Shown here: positions 9,436 through 18,218 of the stretch, in pieces
Layout: the number at the start of each line of letters is the position of its first letter
How positions within the stretch are numbered: position 1 is the stretch's first letter
The notes under the pieces: generated by a model
What the model was told of the DNA's origin: nothing
Database searches by the model: none
The model's input: the letters and a program-made list of their open reading frames with translations, nothing else
Program-made: the position numbers and the translations under genes
Assembly (NCBI RefSeq): GCF_900113225.1
Contig: NZ_FOZE01000002.1
Span: 1,984,001 to 2,048,000, forward strand
Source: Mitsuaria sp. PDC51
GTDB taxonomy: Bacteria; Pseudomonadota; Gammaproteobacteria; Burkholderiales; Burkholderiaceae_C
Direction of reading: 5' to 3'
Length of the DNA: 64,000 bases

Positions 9436-10086
9436 ATGAATCCGTCCCCAATGACTTTCCGTCCGCGCTTCCAGCCGCAACGCCTGGTGCTGGCCCTCAC
9501 CTTCGGCGGCGCCTTGCTGGCCGGTCTGATGTCGGTCGCCTTCGCCGGCGAACCCGCCGCCGCCGCGCCGGTGACCCGCGCGCAGGTGGAGCAGGACCTG
9601 GCCGCCTACCAGCAGTCCGGCCTGGCCGCGCTGGAGCGCGACGACTCGCAGTCGCAGGTCGGCACCGCGGCCTGGCGGGAGGCGCGCCGGCGCTACCTGG
9701 CGCTGCGCGGCCTGCCGGTGTCCCGCATGCAGGCGCTGAGCCGCGCCGATGTCCTCAAGGACCTGAAGGCCTACCGTGACTCCGGCCTGGCCGACGCGGA
9801 GCGCCGCGACGGTGAGGAGTCCAACACCTCCGCCGCGCTGCTGGCCGCGCGGGAGCGCTACGACGAGCTGACGATGATGGACATGATGGAGCGCCCGCTC
9901 AGTCGCGCCGAGGTGCTGGCCGACCTGCAGGTCTACCGCGAATCCGGCCTGGCCGCGTTCGATCGCAGCGAGGGCGAGCCGTCCGCCAACACCGCCGCCT
10001 ACGCCGCCGCCCGCGCGCGCTACGAGGCGCTCAAGCGCGATGGCCGCTACCAGACGCTGGTGACGGCGCTGAGCCGCCAGGGCTGA
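9436..10086 (+). CDS. Exported DUF4148-family protein with three internal repeats
   Basis: A 216-residue protein with a signal peptide of about 39 residues ending near SVAFAGEPA. The mature part is three tandem copies of a helical unit. Each begins with a (V/L)(T/S)RA(Q/D/E)V-type stretch, for example LSRAEVLADLQVYRESGLAA, and closes with an A-R-x-RY motif. DUF4148 proteins are common small periplasmic or secreted proteins of Burkholderiales with no established function; they usually carry a single unit. The start is fixed by AAGGAG 7 bases before the ATG at 9436. The thioredoxin-like gene starts 5 bp after its stop. Confidence 0.75.
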   Translation: MNPSPMTFRPRFQPQRLVLALTFGGALLAGLMSVAFAGEPAAAAPVTRAQVEQDLAAYQQSGLAALERDDSQSQVGTAAWREARRRYLALRGLPVSRMQALSRADVLKDLKAYRDSGLADAERRDGEESNTSAALLAARERYDELTMMDMMERPLSRAEVLADLQVYRESGLAAFDRSEGEPSANTAAYAAARARYEALKRDGRYQTLVTALSRQG

Positions 10087-10091
10087 CGGCC

Positions 10092-11276
10092 ATGGAGACG
10101 CTGGCCCTGATCGCCGTCGGCGCCTGCGCGCTGGCGCTCGGACTCGCGGCCGGCGCCTGCGCCGTCGCGCCGCCGCGGCGCCTGTTCGCGGCGGTCGCGA
10201 TGGCCGCCGGCCTGTCGACCGGCGTGCCCGCCGTCGCACAAGGCCGCCCGGTCGCGGCGCCGCCCGTCGAGGGCGTCGCGCCCGGCTTCGCCGGCGCCAC
10301 CGGCTGGCTCAACTCGCCGCCGCTGGCGCTCGAGGCGCTGCGCGGCAAGGTCGTTGTCGTCAGCTTCTGGACCTACTCCTGCATCAACTGTCTGCGCACG
10401 CTGCCCCACGTCCGCGCCTGGGCGCAGCGCTACGCCGGGCAGGGGCTGGTGGTGGTCGGCGTGCACTCGCCGGAATTCGCCTTCGAGAAGGACCCGGCCA
10501 ACGTGACGCGCGCGGCCAAGGACCTGAAGCTCGACTACCCGATCGCGCTGGACGACGGCTACCGGATCTGGCGCGCGTACCGCAACCGCTTCTGGCCGGC
10601 GATCTACCTGGTCGACGCGCAGGGGCGACTGCGCCATCACCAGTTCGGCGAGGACGGCGCGGACGCCACCGAGCAGGTGATCCAGGCGCTGTTGCGCGAG
10701 GCCATGCCGTCGGGCACCGCCCCGTCGGCCGCGCGCGCCGGCACCGACCTGAGCGGCGTGGGCATGCCGGCGGACCTCGACAACCTGCGCTCGCCGGAAA
10801 GCTACCTCGGGTATGCGCAGGCCAACGCGATGGCCTCGCCGGAGCCGCTGCTGCGCGACCAGCCGCGGCGCTACTCGGCGGGGCGCCTGGGCCTGAACGA
10901 ATGGGCGCTGTCGGGGATCTGGACCGTGGGGCCGGAGTTCGCGCAGCTGGGCGGCATGACGACCGGGACCGATGCGAGCGGCCCTGCCGGCGTGGGCGGC
11001 CCGGGCGGTGCCGGCGCGATCGCGATCCGCTTCCATGCGCGGGACCTGCATCTGGTGATGGCCGGGCCACCCGACGGCGCGCGTTTCGTGCTGACGATCG
11101 ACGGCCAGCCGCCCGGCGAGGAACACGGCCTGGACGTGGATGCGCAGGGTCGCGGGCGCGTGAACGCCAGCCGGCTCTACCAGCTGGTGCGCCAGCGCGG
11201 CGCGGTGCGCGACCGGCGCCTCGAGATCCGTTTCCTGGACCCCGGCGTGCGCGCCTATGCCTTCACCTTCGGCTGA
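10092..11276 (+). CDS. DipZ-like thioredoxin-fold protein
   Basis: A 394-residue protein with a hydrophobic N-terminus, so probably periplasmic or membrane-anchored. A thioredoxin/AhpC-TSA fold follows with the redox pair C97-x-x-C100 in SCINCLR and the GVHSPEF stretch typical of DipZ/TlpA-like proteins. The C-terminal half (about 230-394) is beta-rich and resembles the carbohydrate-binding-like tail of DipZ. Unlike full DipZ proteins, it lacks the CcdA-type membrane domain. The inferred role is thiol-disulfide exchange outside the cytoplasm. It starts 5 bp after the DUF4148 gene, and a hairpin follows its stop. Confidence 0.8.
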   Translation: METLALIAVGACALALGLAAGACAVAPPRRLFAAVAMAAGLSTGVPAVAQGRPVAAPPVEGVAPGFAGATGWLNSPPLALEALRGKVVVVSFWTYSCINCLRTLPHVRAWAQRYAGQGLVVVGVHSPEFAFEKDPANVTRAAKDLKLDYPIALDDGYRIWRAYRNRFWPAIYLVDAQGRLRHHQFGEDGADATEQVIQALLREAMPSGTAPSAARAGTDLSGVGMPADLDNLRSPESYLGYAQANAMASPEPLLRDQPRRYSAGRLGLNEWALSGIWTVGPEFAQLGGMTTGTDASGPAGVGGPGGAGAIAIRFHARDLHLVMAGPPDGARFVLTIDGQPPGEEHGLDVDAQGRGRVNASRLYQLVRQRGAVRDRRLEIRFLDPGVRAYAFTFG

Positions 11277-11299
11277 GCGCCCGCTCATACATGCGTATA

Positions 11300-11321
11300 G
11301 GGACGCCCTCGCGGGCGTCCC
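11300..11321 (+). terminator. Hairpin after the DipZ-like gene
   Basis: GGGACGCCC, loop TCGC, GGGCGTCCC forms a perfect 9-bp stem. Only a weak T-rich tail (CCTTTGCTTCT) follows, so termination may be partial. It separates the thioredoxin-like gene from the response regulator pair. Confidence 0.55.
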
Positions 11322-11372
11322 TGGCGCCTTTGCTTCTGCTACCTTGCGCGCCTGCGCATCGAGGTGTCCGTC

Positions 11373-12059
11373 ATGCAGTCCCTGATCCCATCGTCCCTCC
11401 GACCCGGCCCTCCCGCCGTGGCGACCGCGGACGCGGCCGCCCGCCGCACCGTCTACATCGTCGACGACGAGGACCTGATCCGCGGCTCGCTCGCCAGCCT
11501 GCTGCGCTCGATGGGCCTGGAGGTGCGCGACTTCCCGACCACCGCCGCCTTCCTCGCCGCGCCCAAGGGCACCGGGCCCGGCTGCCTGGTGCTGGACGTG
11601 CGCCTGCGCGGCGAGAGCGGCCTGGCCTTCCAGCAGTCGATGGCGAGTCGCGGGCTCGGGCCGATGCCGGTGATCTTCATGACCGGCCACGGCGACGTGT
11701 CGATGACGGTGCGGGCGATGAAGGCGGGCGCGCGCGACTTCCTCGAGAAGCCGTTCCGCGACCAGGACATGATCGATGCGGTGGTCGCGGCGCTGGACTC
11801 GGATGCGCGCCGGCTGGCGGTGGAGCGCGCGCTCGACGACGTGCGCGGCTGCTGGGCCTCGCTCACGCCGCGCGAGCGCGAGGTGCTGGGGCATGTCGCC
11901 TCGGGGCGCATGAACAAGCAGATCGCCGGCGAGATGGGCATCGCCGAGATCACCGCCAAGATCCACCGCGGGCAGGCGATGCGCAAGATGCGTTCGCGCT
12001 CGGTGGCGGAGCTGGTGCGCAAGATGCAGGCCATCGGCGTGATCCGCGAGGCCGCCTGA
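11373..12059 (+). CDS. FixJ-type response regulator (REC + LuxR HTH)
   Basis: A 228-residue transcription factor. The receiver domain covers about residues 25-140 with the DDE acidic pocket and phospho-acceptor D75 in LVLDVRL. T and K of the switch are in FMTGHGD and EKPFRDQD. The C-terminal LuxR-type helix-turn-helix includes LTPREREVLGHVASGRMNKQ. This architecture pairs with FixL-like HisKA kinases such as the sensor at 3974-9100. ATG 11373 has GAGG at the right distance; a GTG 9 bases upstream is an alternative. Its stop overlaps the start of the next regulator. Confidence 0.9.
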   Translation: MQSLIPSSLRPGPPAVATADAAARRTVYIVDDEDLIRGSLASLLRSMGLEVRDFPTTAAFLAAPKGTGPGCLVLDVRLRGESGLAFQQSMASRGLGPMPVIFMTGHGDVSMTVRAMKAGARDFLEKPFRDQDMIDAVVAALDSDARRLAVERALDDVRGCWASLTPREREVLGHVASGRMNKQIAGEMGIAEITAKIHRGQAMRKMRSRSVAELVRKMQAIGVIREAA

Positions 12060-12457
12060 TGCCTGGCATCGGCCACCCGTCGGCGCCGCCGCGCGCGCTC
12101 GTGGCCATCGTCGACGACGATCCCTTCGTCCGCGCCGCCACCAGCAGCCTGGTGCGCGCGGTTGGCTGGGAGGCGCGCAGCTACGCGTCGGCGATCGAGT
12201 TCCTGGAGGACGAGGTGGCGCCGCGGGTCGGCTGCCTGGTCTGCGACATCCACATGACCCGCCTGGACGGCATCGGGCTGCTGGCGCGGCTGCAGCGCGA
12301 CGGCCTGGCCGTGCCCACCGTGTTCATCACCGCGCTGACCTCGCCGTCGGTGCGCGAGCGCGCGATGGGGCAGGGCGCGCTGTGCGTCATCGAGAAACCG
12401 GTCGACGCAGGGGAACTCGAGGACTGGGTGCGCCGCGCGCTGGCGCCAGCCGGCTGA
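12059..12457 (+). CDS. Stand-alone receiver-domain response regulator
   Basis: A 132-residue single REC domain with acidic pocket VDDDPF, phospho-acceptor D63 in LVCDIHM, the conserved FITA threonine and the lysine in IEKPVD. It has no output domain, so it likely acts by phosphorelay or protein contact. Its ATG overlaps the preceding regulator's TGA by one base (TGATG), a sign of translational coupling. Its 3' end overlaps the convergent symporter gene by 71 bp. Confidence 0.85.
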   Translation: MPGIGHPSAPPRALVAIVDDDPFVRAATSSLVRAVGWEARSYASAIEFLEDEVAPRVGCLVCDIHMTRLDGIGLLARLQRDGLAVPTVFITALTSPSVRERAMGQGALCVIEKPVDAGELEDWVRRALAPAG

Positions 12458-13874
12458 CGCCCAGCATCACCACCAGGTTGAGCGCGAGCCCGACGATGCC
12501 GATGTTGAGGTCATGCACCCAGCCGGGCGCGGCGGGCAGCAGCGTGCGCGTGGTCGCGCCGGTGACGACGGTGAAGGCGACGAATCCGACGCCGACCAGC
12601 AGGCCCGCGATCGCGCCGTGCCGGCTGGCGAGTCGCGGCGCCACCAGCGCCGCCAGCAGCGCGGGCGCCAGCTGCGTGACGATGCCGAAGCCCATCAGCA
12701 GCAGCGCGACGATGCTGGCGCCGCCGCCCAGCGTCAGCAGCACCGCGACCAGCGTCAGCAGCGGCGCCGCCAGCCGCGAGACCACGGCCAGGCGCGCATC
12801 GTCGCTGCGCGGGAACAGCGGCCGGTAGAGGTTGCGCGCCAGCAGCGTCGAGGCCGAGATCAGCATGATCGAGCCCGGCACCAGCGCGGTGAGCATGCCG
12901 GCCGCGCCGATCACGCCGACGAACCAGGGGTCGAAGGTCTTCAGCGACAGCTTCAGCAGCGCCAGGTCGATCTGGCCGCCGCTCAGGCCCGGCACCTCCA
13001 GCACCGCCGCGAAGCCGGCGAACATCGAGAACAGCATGACCAGCGCGTACAGCGGCATGACGACCGCGTTCTTGCGGAAGCTGCGCTCGGACTTCGCGGT
13101 GAACACGGCGCTGAACGCATGCGGCCAGAGGTACATGCCCAGCGCCGACAGCGCCACCGTCGAGCTGAACCACACGGCGTTGCGGCCCTCGGCGGGCAGC
13201 GCGAGGAAGCCGGGCCGCGCGGCCTCGATGCGCTCGAACATCGGGCCGAGGCCGCCATGGTGGTGGTACGGCAGGTAGAGCCCCAGGAACACGCAGACCA
13301 GCAGCACCAGCACGTCCTTCACCACCGCGGTCAGGGCCGAGCCGTGGATGCCCGACAGCATCACGTAGACCGTCATGACGCTGGCGCCGATCCAGACCGC
13401 GGTCGCCGGCGACGGCGTGCCGTAGGAGGTCAGCTCGACGATCAGGCCCAGGCCCTTCATCTGCACCACCAGGTAGGGCACCAGCGCCAGCAGCGCGACC
13501 ACGGCGACCAGCAGGCCCAGCGCCGGGCTGTCGTAGAGCCGCGCGAAGACCTCGGGCTGCGTCATCGCGCCATGCCGCCTGGCGAAGCGCCAGATCGGCG
13601 GCAGCAGCCAGTACGACATCACGAAGGCCAGGCAGGTGTAGACCAGGATGTAGAGCGCCGCGCCGCCGTGGCCGTAGGCGTAGCCGCTGGCGCCCAGGAA
13701 GGTGAAGGTGGTGTAGAGCTCGCCGGCCATCAGCACGAACACGAGCAGCGCGGAGAAGCCGCGCCCGCCGACGCTCCACTGGGCCAGGTCCATCGTGACG
13801 CCGCGTCGCGCCCGCAGGCCGGTCCAGAGCGCGAAGGCCAGCGCCAGCAGCAGGATGACGGTGGCCGCGTTCAT
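12387..13874 (-). CDS. Sodium:solute symporter (SSS family, PanF-like)
   Basis: A 495-residue inner-membrane transporter with about 13 helices. Typical SSS features include WSVGGRGFSALLVFVLMAGE near residue 35 and the helix containing LTALVPGSIMLISASTLLARNLY. Family members import organic acids, amino acids, pantothenate or sugars with sodium; the substrate here is not determinable. ATG 13874 overlaps the stop of the upstream DUF3311 gene as ATGA, so the two are coupled. DUF3311-SSS pairs are a known arrangement. Confidence 0.85.
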   Translation of the reverse strand: MNAATVILLLALAFALWTGLRARRGVTMDLAQWSVGGRGFSALLVFVLMAGELYTTFTFLGASGYAYGHGGAALYILVYTCLAFVMSYWLLPPIWRFARRHGAMTQPEVFARLYDSPALGLLVAVVALLALVPYLVVQMKGLGLIVELTSYGTPSPATAVWIGASVMTVYVMLSGIHGSALTAVVKDVLVLLVCVFLGLYLPYHHHGGLGPMFERIEAARPGFLALPAEGRNAVWFSSTVALSALGMYLWPHAFSAVFTAKSERSFRKNAVVMPLYALVMLFSMFAGFAAVLEVPGLSGGQIDLALLKLSLKTFDPWFVGVIGAAGMLTALVPGSIMLISASTLLARNLYRPLFPRSDDARLAVVSRLAAPLLTLVAVLLTLGGGASIVALLLMGFGIVTQLAPALLAALVAPRLASRHGAIAGLLVGVGFVAFTVVTGATTRTLLPAAPGWVHDLNIGIVGLALNLVVMLGVSRLAPARGAPSPRVPLRRPVSR

Positions 13875-14212
13875 GCGTCGGTCCTGGCGTGGGCGCTGGC
13901 GCTGCCATTGCCGCTGCGGTGCCCGCTGATGTGCTCGCTGATATTCCTGCTGATGTTCCCGCTGACGTCGTCGCCGAGGTCGGGCGCCGCTTCCGCGTCG
14001 CCGCGGTTGGCGGGGTCGAGGCGGTAGATCGCCGCCATCACCAGCGCGGTCAGCAGCATGCCGGCGATGGTCCAGGCCATGAAGAACGGCAGTCCCAGCA
14101 CGAAGGGCTGGACGCGGTTGGCGACGGTCACGCCGGCCAGCGCGTGCAGCACCGGCAGCAGGGCCAGCCAACGGTGGCGCCGCGACGGCGACTCGAGGTG
14201 GGTGTCGGACAT
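13871..14212 (-). CDS. DUF3311 small membrane protein, symporter partner
   Basis: A 113-residue protein with two hydrophobic helices, around LALLPVLHALAGVTVANRV and MAWTIAGMLLTALVMAAIY, matching the DUF3311 family found next to SSS transporters. The family part ends near residue 70. The rest is a low-complexity Ser/Asn/His-rich tail (SGNISRNISEHISGHRSGNG) that looks like a recently expanded repeat. Its stop overlaps the symporter ATG. GTG 14215 directly upstream is an alternative start. Confidence 0.75.
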   Translation of the reverse strand: MSDTHLESPSRRHRWLALLPVLHALAGVTVANRVQPFVLGLPFFMAWTIAGMLLTALVMAAIYRLDPANRGDAEAAPDLGDDVSGNISRNISEHISGHRSGNGSASAHARTDA

Positions 14213-14299
14213 CACCGGGTCATTCCTTCCGGGAGGCGGGCATCGCCACCGGCGCCCGCGAGGCGCGGCGGATCGACGGAGATCGAAGCATCCAGCGCA

Positions 14300-17131
14300 T
14301 CACCGGGCACCGGGAGCGAGCGGCAAGCCGCGGCCGGCGGCGGCCAGCGCGCGCAGCACGACGTCCGGCGTGGCCGGCGCCTCGCGCACCCGCGCGCCGG
14401 TGGCGTGGTGGATCGCGTTCAGGATCGCGGCGGCCGTCGGCACCAGCGCCGGCTCGCCGATGCCCTTGGCGCCGTAGGGCCCGATCGGCGTCGGGGCCTC
14501 GACGAACAGCACCTCGACCTCGGGCACGTCATGCACCGTCGGGATCAGGTAGTCATGCAGGTTGTTGTTGCGGCCGGGCAGGTACTGCTCCATCAGCGCC
14601 AGGCCGACGCCCTGCGCCACCGCGCCCTCGATCTGGCCCTCAAGCAGCGTCGGGTTGACGCGCCGGCCGACGTCGTGCGCCGCGACCACCCGTCGCACCC
14701 GCACGCGTCCGGTCTCGAGGTCGACCTCCACCTCCGCCATCTGCGCGCCGAAGGCGTAGGTCGCATAGGGGCGGCCCTGGCCGGCGGCGTCCAGCGAGCG
14801 CGTCGGCGGATCGAAGCGCTCCTCGGCGCACAGCGCGTAGCCATGGGCATCCAGCGGCAGCTCGCGCAGCGGCAGGCGCGCGTCGCCCGCGCCGACCCAG
14901 CCCTCGCCGAAGTGGACTGGCGCGTCCTCGGCGGCGTTCAGCAGCGCGCGGATGCGTCGCCGCAGCGCGGTGCCGGCCAGGAAGGCTGCCCGTCCGGTCA
15001 CGAAGGTCTGGCGAGAGGCCGAGGTGCGTCCGCAGTCGGGCGTCAGGTGGGTGTCGGGCCCGACGATGTGGAGCCGGCCCACCGGCACGCCGAGCGCGTC
15101 GGCCGCGATCTGCGGGATCACCGTGTTCGAGCCCTGGCCGGCGTCGACGGCGCCCTGATGCAGCACCAGCGTGCCGTCGGGCCGCACGCCGATGCGCACC
15201 GTCGACGGATTGGGCGTACCGGTGTTGCCGCAGCCGTAGAAGAACGCGGCCAGTCCGACGCCGTGACGCCGCTGCGGCGGCGCCTTGGCATTGCGCGCGG
15301 CGATCCGCGCGAGCGCCTCGGTCCAGCGCGGTCGCAGCGCATCGAGGCACTCGACCAGGCCGACGCTGTCGTCCAGCAGCTGACCGGTCGGCAGCGTGTC
15401 GCCGGGCCGCAGCGCGTTGAGCGCGCGGAATTCGAGCGGATCCCAGCCGGCCTTCAGCGCCAGTTCGTCGATCAGCTGTTCCTGCGACATCGTCGTCTGC
15501 GGCACACCGAAACCCCGGAAGGCACCGGCCGGCGTGACATGCGTGTGGATGGCGCGCGCGCGGGCCGCGTAATGCGGCAGGCGGTAGGGACCGCCCGCAT
15601 GCACCGGCACGCGGTTGGCGACGGCCGTGCCCCAGGAGGCGAAGGCGCCGGTGTTGTAGTCGCCCTCGAATTCGACGGCCCGCAGCCGGCCATCGCTGCC
15701 GGCCGCCATCGTCGAGACGATGCGGGCGGGATGGCGCTTGGTCGACGAGGCCATCGACTCCTCGCGGCTGAACACGATCGCGACCGGCCGGTCCAGGTGC
15801 CAGGCGGCGACCGCGAGCAGCGGCTGCACCGTCATGTCCAGCTTGCCGCCGAAGCCGCCGCCCACGGCGGTCGGCACGACGCGCACGCGCGGCTCCGGCA
15901 CGCCCAGCACGCGGGCCAGGTCCTCGCGGTGCGGGTGCGGCGCCTGCGTCGGCGAATGCAGTTCGATCGTGTCGCCGACGCGGCGCGCCCAGCCGGCCTC
16001 GGGCTCGAGGTAGGCGTGTTCGACGAAGCTCGATGCGAAGCGGCCGGTGACCACGTGCGCGGCCTCGCGCAGCGCGGCGGCGGCGTCGCCGCGCAGCACG
16101 CGGCCCTCGACCAGCAGGTTGCCGGCGCGGTTCGCATGCAGCAGCGGGGCGTCGGGGCGGGCGGCCTCGTCGACGGTGAAGACGGCGGGCAGCGGCTCCC
16201 ACTCGACCGGGAAGCCGGCGAGGTCCAGCGCCGCGACGGCCGCGCGCTCGCCGACGACCAGCGCGATCGCTTCGAGGTGGTGGCGTGCCTCGCTGGCGGG
16301 CAGCACCGGCTGGTCGGCATACGCCGGCGCGATGCCATGCAGGTTGCGGCCCGGCACGTCGGCATGCGTCAGCACGCGATGCAGGCCGGGGTGGGCGCGC
16401 AAGTAGGCGTCGAGGTCGCCGAGCACGAAACGCGCGCGCGGAAAGGGGCATCGCACCGCGCGCAGGTAGAGGCTGTCGGCGGGAATGCCGTCGGCGCCGA
16501 AGCATTGGCTGCCGTCGACCTTCTCGGGCCCGTCCAGGCGCGTCAGCGGACGGCCGACCGCCGCGCCCTCGCCGGCACCGGGCGGTGGCGTGAGCGGGCG
16601 CGGTGCCGCGCCGGTGCCGACCTCGGTCACCGCGTCGACGATCTTGCGATAGCCGGTGCAGCGGCACAGCACGCCGTCGATCGCGGCGCAGGCGCCGGCG
16701 CGGTCGCGCACCTCGCCGGCGTCGATCGCCGCCGAGGCCGCCATCAGCATCCCGGGAATGCAGAAGCCGCATTGCACCGCCTGGTGCGCCAGCAAGGCCT
16801 GCTGCAGGCGCGCGCCGCAGGGGCTCGCCGTGGCGAGGCCCTCGACCGTGGTCACGCGGCGGCCGTCGAGCTGCGCGACCGGCGTCACGCAGGCGTAGCG
16901 CGGCTCGCCGTCGACGACGATCGTGCAGCTGCCGCAGTCGCCCTGGCCGCAGCCGACCTTGGTCCCGCGCAGCCGCAGGTCCTCGCGCAGGAAGTCGACC
17001 GCGGTGCGCGACAGATCGGTCGGCAAGCGGTGTGGGTGGCCGTTGATCTCGACACAGCCCGGCGCCGTCGCGCTCAAGCTCGGACTCGGACTCGCCGCAC
17101 GCGGGCAGGTCGGATCACGCGGGGGCGCCAT
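14300..17131 (-). CDS. Molybdenum hydroxylase, fused 2Fe-2S and molybdopterin subunit
   Basis: A 943-residue xanthine-dehydrogenase-family enzyme. The N-terminal ferredoxin-like 2Fe-2S domain has C61, C66, C69 and C81. The helical second 2Fe-2S domain has CGFC near 121-124 and CRCTGY near 153. The Mo-binding part follows, with VGGGFGGK, AFRGFGVPQ, GQGSNTVIPQIAADALG and the catalytic Glu of GIGEPALVP near 893. Such enzymes hydroxylate purines, N-heteroaromatics or aldehydes, and the substrate is not evident. Its start overlaps the end of the FAD subunit gene by 17 bp. The Fe-S and Mo parts are fused while FAD is separate, unlike the common three-gene layout. Confidence 0.88.
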   Translation of the reverse strand: MAPPRDPTCPRAASPSPSLSATAPGCVEINGHPHRLPTDLSRTAVDFLREDLRLRGTKVGCGQGDCGSCTIVVDGEPRYACVTPVAQLDGRRVTTVEGLATASPCGARLQQALLAHQAVQCGFCIPGMLMAASAAIDAGEVRDRAGACAAIDGVLCRCTGYRKIVDAVTEVGTGAAPRPLTPPPGAGEGAAVGRPLTRLDGPEKVDGSQCFGADGIPADSLYLRAVRCPFPRARFVLGDLDAYLRAHPGLHRVLTHADVPGRNLHGIAPAYADQPVLPASEARHHLEAIALVVGERAAVAALDLAGFPVEWEPLPAVFTVDEAARPDAPLLHANRAGNLLVEGRVLRGDAAAALREAAHVVTGRFASSFVEHAYLEPEAGWARRVGDTIELHSPTQAPHPHREDLARVLGVPEPRVRVVPTAVGGGFGGKLDMTVQPLLAVAAWHLDRPVAIVFSREESMASSTKRHPARIVSTMAAGSDGRLRAVEFEGDYNTGAFASWGTAVANRVPVHAGGPYRLPHYAARARAIHTHVTPAGAFRGFGVPQTTMSQEQLIDELALKAGWDPLEFRALNALRPGDTLPTGQLLDDSVGLVECLDALRPRWTEALARIAARNAKAPPQRRHGVGLAAFFYGCGNTGTPNPSTVRIGVRPDGTLVLHQGAVDAGQGSNTVIPQIAADALGVPVGRLHIVGPDTHLTPDCGRTSASRQTFVTGRAAFLAGTALRRRIRALLNAAEDAPVHFGEGWVGAGDARLPLRELPLDAHGYALCAEERFDPPTRSLDAAGQGRPYATYAFGAQMAEVEVDLETGRVRVRRVVAAHDVGRRVNPTLLEGQIEGAVAQGVGLALMEQYLPGRNNNLHDYLIPTVHDVPEVEVLFVEAPTPIGPYGAKGIGEPALVPTAAAILNAIHHATGARVREAPATPDVVLRALAAAGRGLPLAPGAR

Positions 17132-17972
17132 CGATGGCCTCCTGCAGGCAGCGCGCGCAGGCGCGTTCGACGGCGACGCGCGCCAGGTGACGGCGCAGGC
17201 TCGCGGAACCCCGCACGTCGTCGATCGGCGCGAGCTCGGGCAGCCGGCTCTCGCGGATCAGCGACGACAGGGACTCGGGCCGGGCGCCTTCCAGGCCTTC
17301 CTCGAGCGCGCGCAGGCGGACCGGCACCTCGGACGCCGCGCCGACCGCCACGGCAGCCTGCGCCACGACGCCGCGCCCGGACCAGCGCAGGCGGACCGCG
17401 GCCGAGACCACCGCCAGCGCGGTGCCATCGCGGTTGGCGCATTTCAGGAAGGCGGTGCGGCCGGTGGTCGCGGCGGCGGGAAGAAGGATGGCGGTGAGCA
17501 GCTCGTCGGCGGCGAGCGCGGTGCGGCGGCGGCCGAGCAGGAATTCATCGAGCCGCAGGCGGCGCACGCCGCGCAGGCTGGTCAGTTCGACGCAGGCGTC
17601 CAGCGTCAGCAGCGGCGGCACGCCATCCGCCGCCGGCGCCGCGTGGCAGAGGTTGCCGCCCAGGCTGCCCGCGACGCGGATCTGGCGCGAGCCCACCTGG
17701 TGCGCCGCTTCGCGCAGCGAGGCCGGCAGCAGCGCGCAGTGCTCGATCGCGTCCCAGCTCGTGGCGGCGCCGATGCGCAGCTCGCCGTCGCGCGGCGCGA
17801 TGCCGTGCAGCGCGTCCAGGCGGCTGATGTCGATCCACCCGCTCGCGGGCGGCCGCGCGCCGGGATCGGCGTACGCATCGGTGCCGCCGCACAGGACGCG
17901 GCGCGGCGAGGGCAGCGGCTCGGCCAGCGCGGCGAGCGCGTCCTCCAGCGAGGTGGGACGGAAGTAGGTCAT
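17115..17972 (-). CDS. Molybdenum hydroxylase FAD-binding subunit
   Basis: A 285-residue CoxM/XdhB-type flavoprotein. It starts with MTYFRPTSLEDALAAL, has the FAD pyrophosphate-binding GGTDAYAD stretch near residue 30 and GGNLCHAAPAAD near 115, and carries a CODH-type C-terminal domain. It passes electrons from the fused Fe-S/Mo subunit to NAD or another acceptor. An in-frame ATG at 18029 would add 19 residues; I prefer 17972 because the family normally begins at this motif. It overlaps the next gene by 17 bp, so the two form one transcription unit. Confidence 0.85.
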   Translation of the reverse strand: MTYFRPTSLEDALAALAEPLPSPRRVLCGGTDAYADPGARPPASGWIDISRLDALHGIAPRDGELRIGAATSWDAIEHCALLPASLREAAHQVGSRQIRVAGSLGGNLCHAAPAADGVPPLLTLDACVELTSLRGVRRLRLDEFLLGRRRTALAADELLTAILLPAAATTGRTAFLKCANRDGTALAVVSAAVRLRWSGRGVVAQAAVAVGAASEVPVRLRALEEGLEGARPESLSSLIRESRLPELAPIDDVRGSASLRRHLARVAVERACARCLQEAIDGAPA

Positions 17973-18218
17973 CGGGGCAGTCGGCGGGGGCCCGTCCTGG
18001 CACGCGCGGCGCTCGCGCGCAGGGGGCACGGGCCACGTGCCGGACCGGATGAATTCATCCTACAAGTCGCGATGCGCCTCGCGAACGCCCGCCGGCATCG
18101 ATGTCCACCGCAGCGGCGACGCCCTACCTCGAACGGGGTACCCGATCCGGGAAAGCGCGATCCCCGTGCGCACCGATGGAGCGCTGCGCTGAACGCGCGG
18201 CGCGATCGCGCCGTCGGT

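Noticed and set aside
3647-9451. A 5.8 kb open frame on the minus strand opposite the sensor kinase
   Set aside because: Its translation is low-complexity Arg/Gly/Ala-rich and antisense to well-conserved kinase and GAF motifs; it is a by-product of high GC content.
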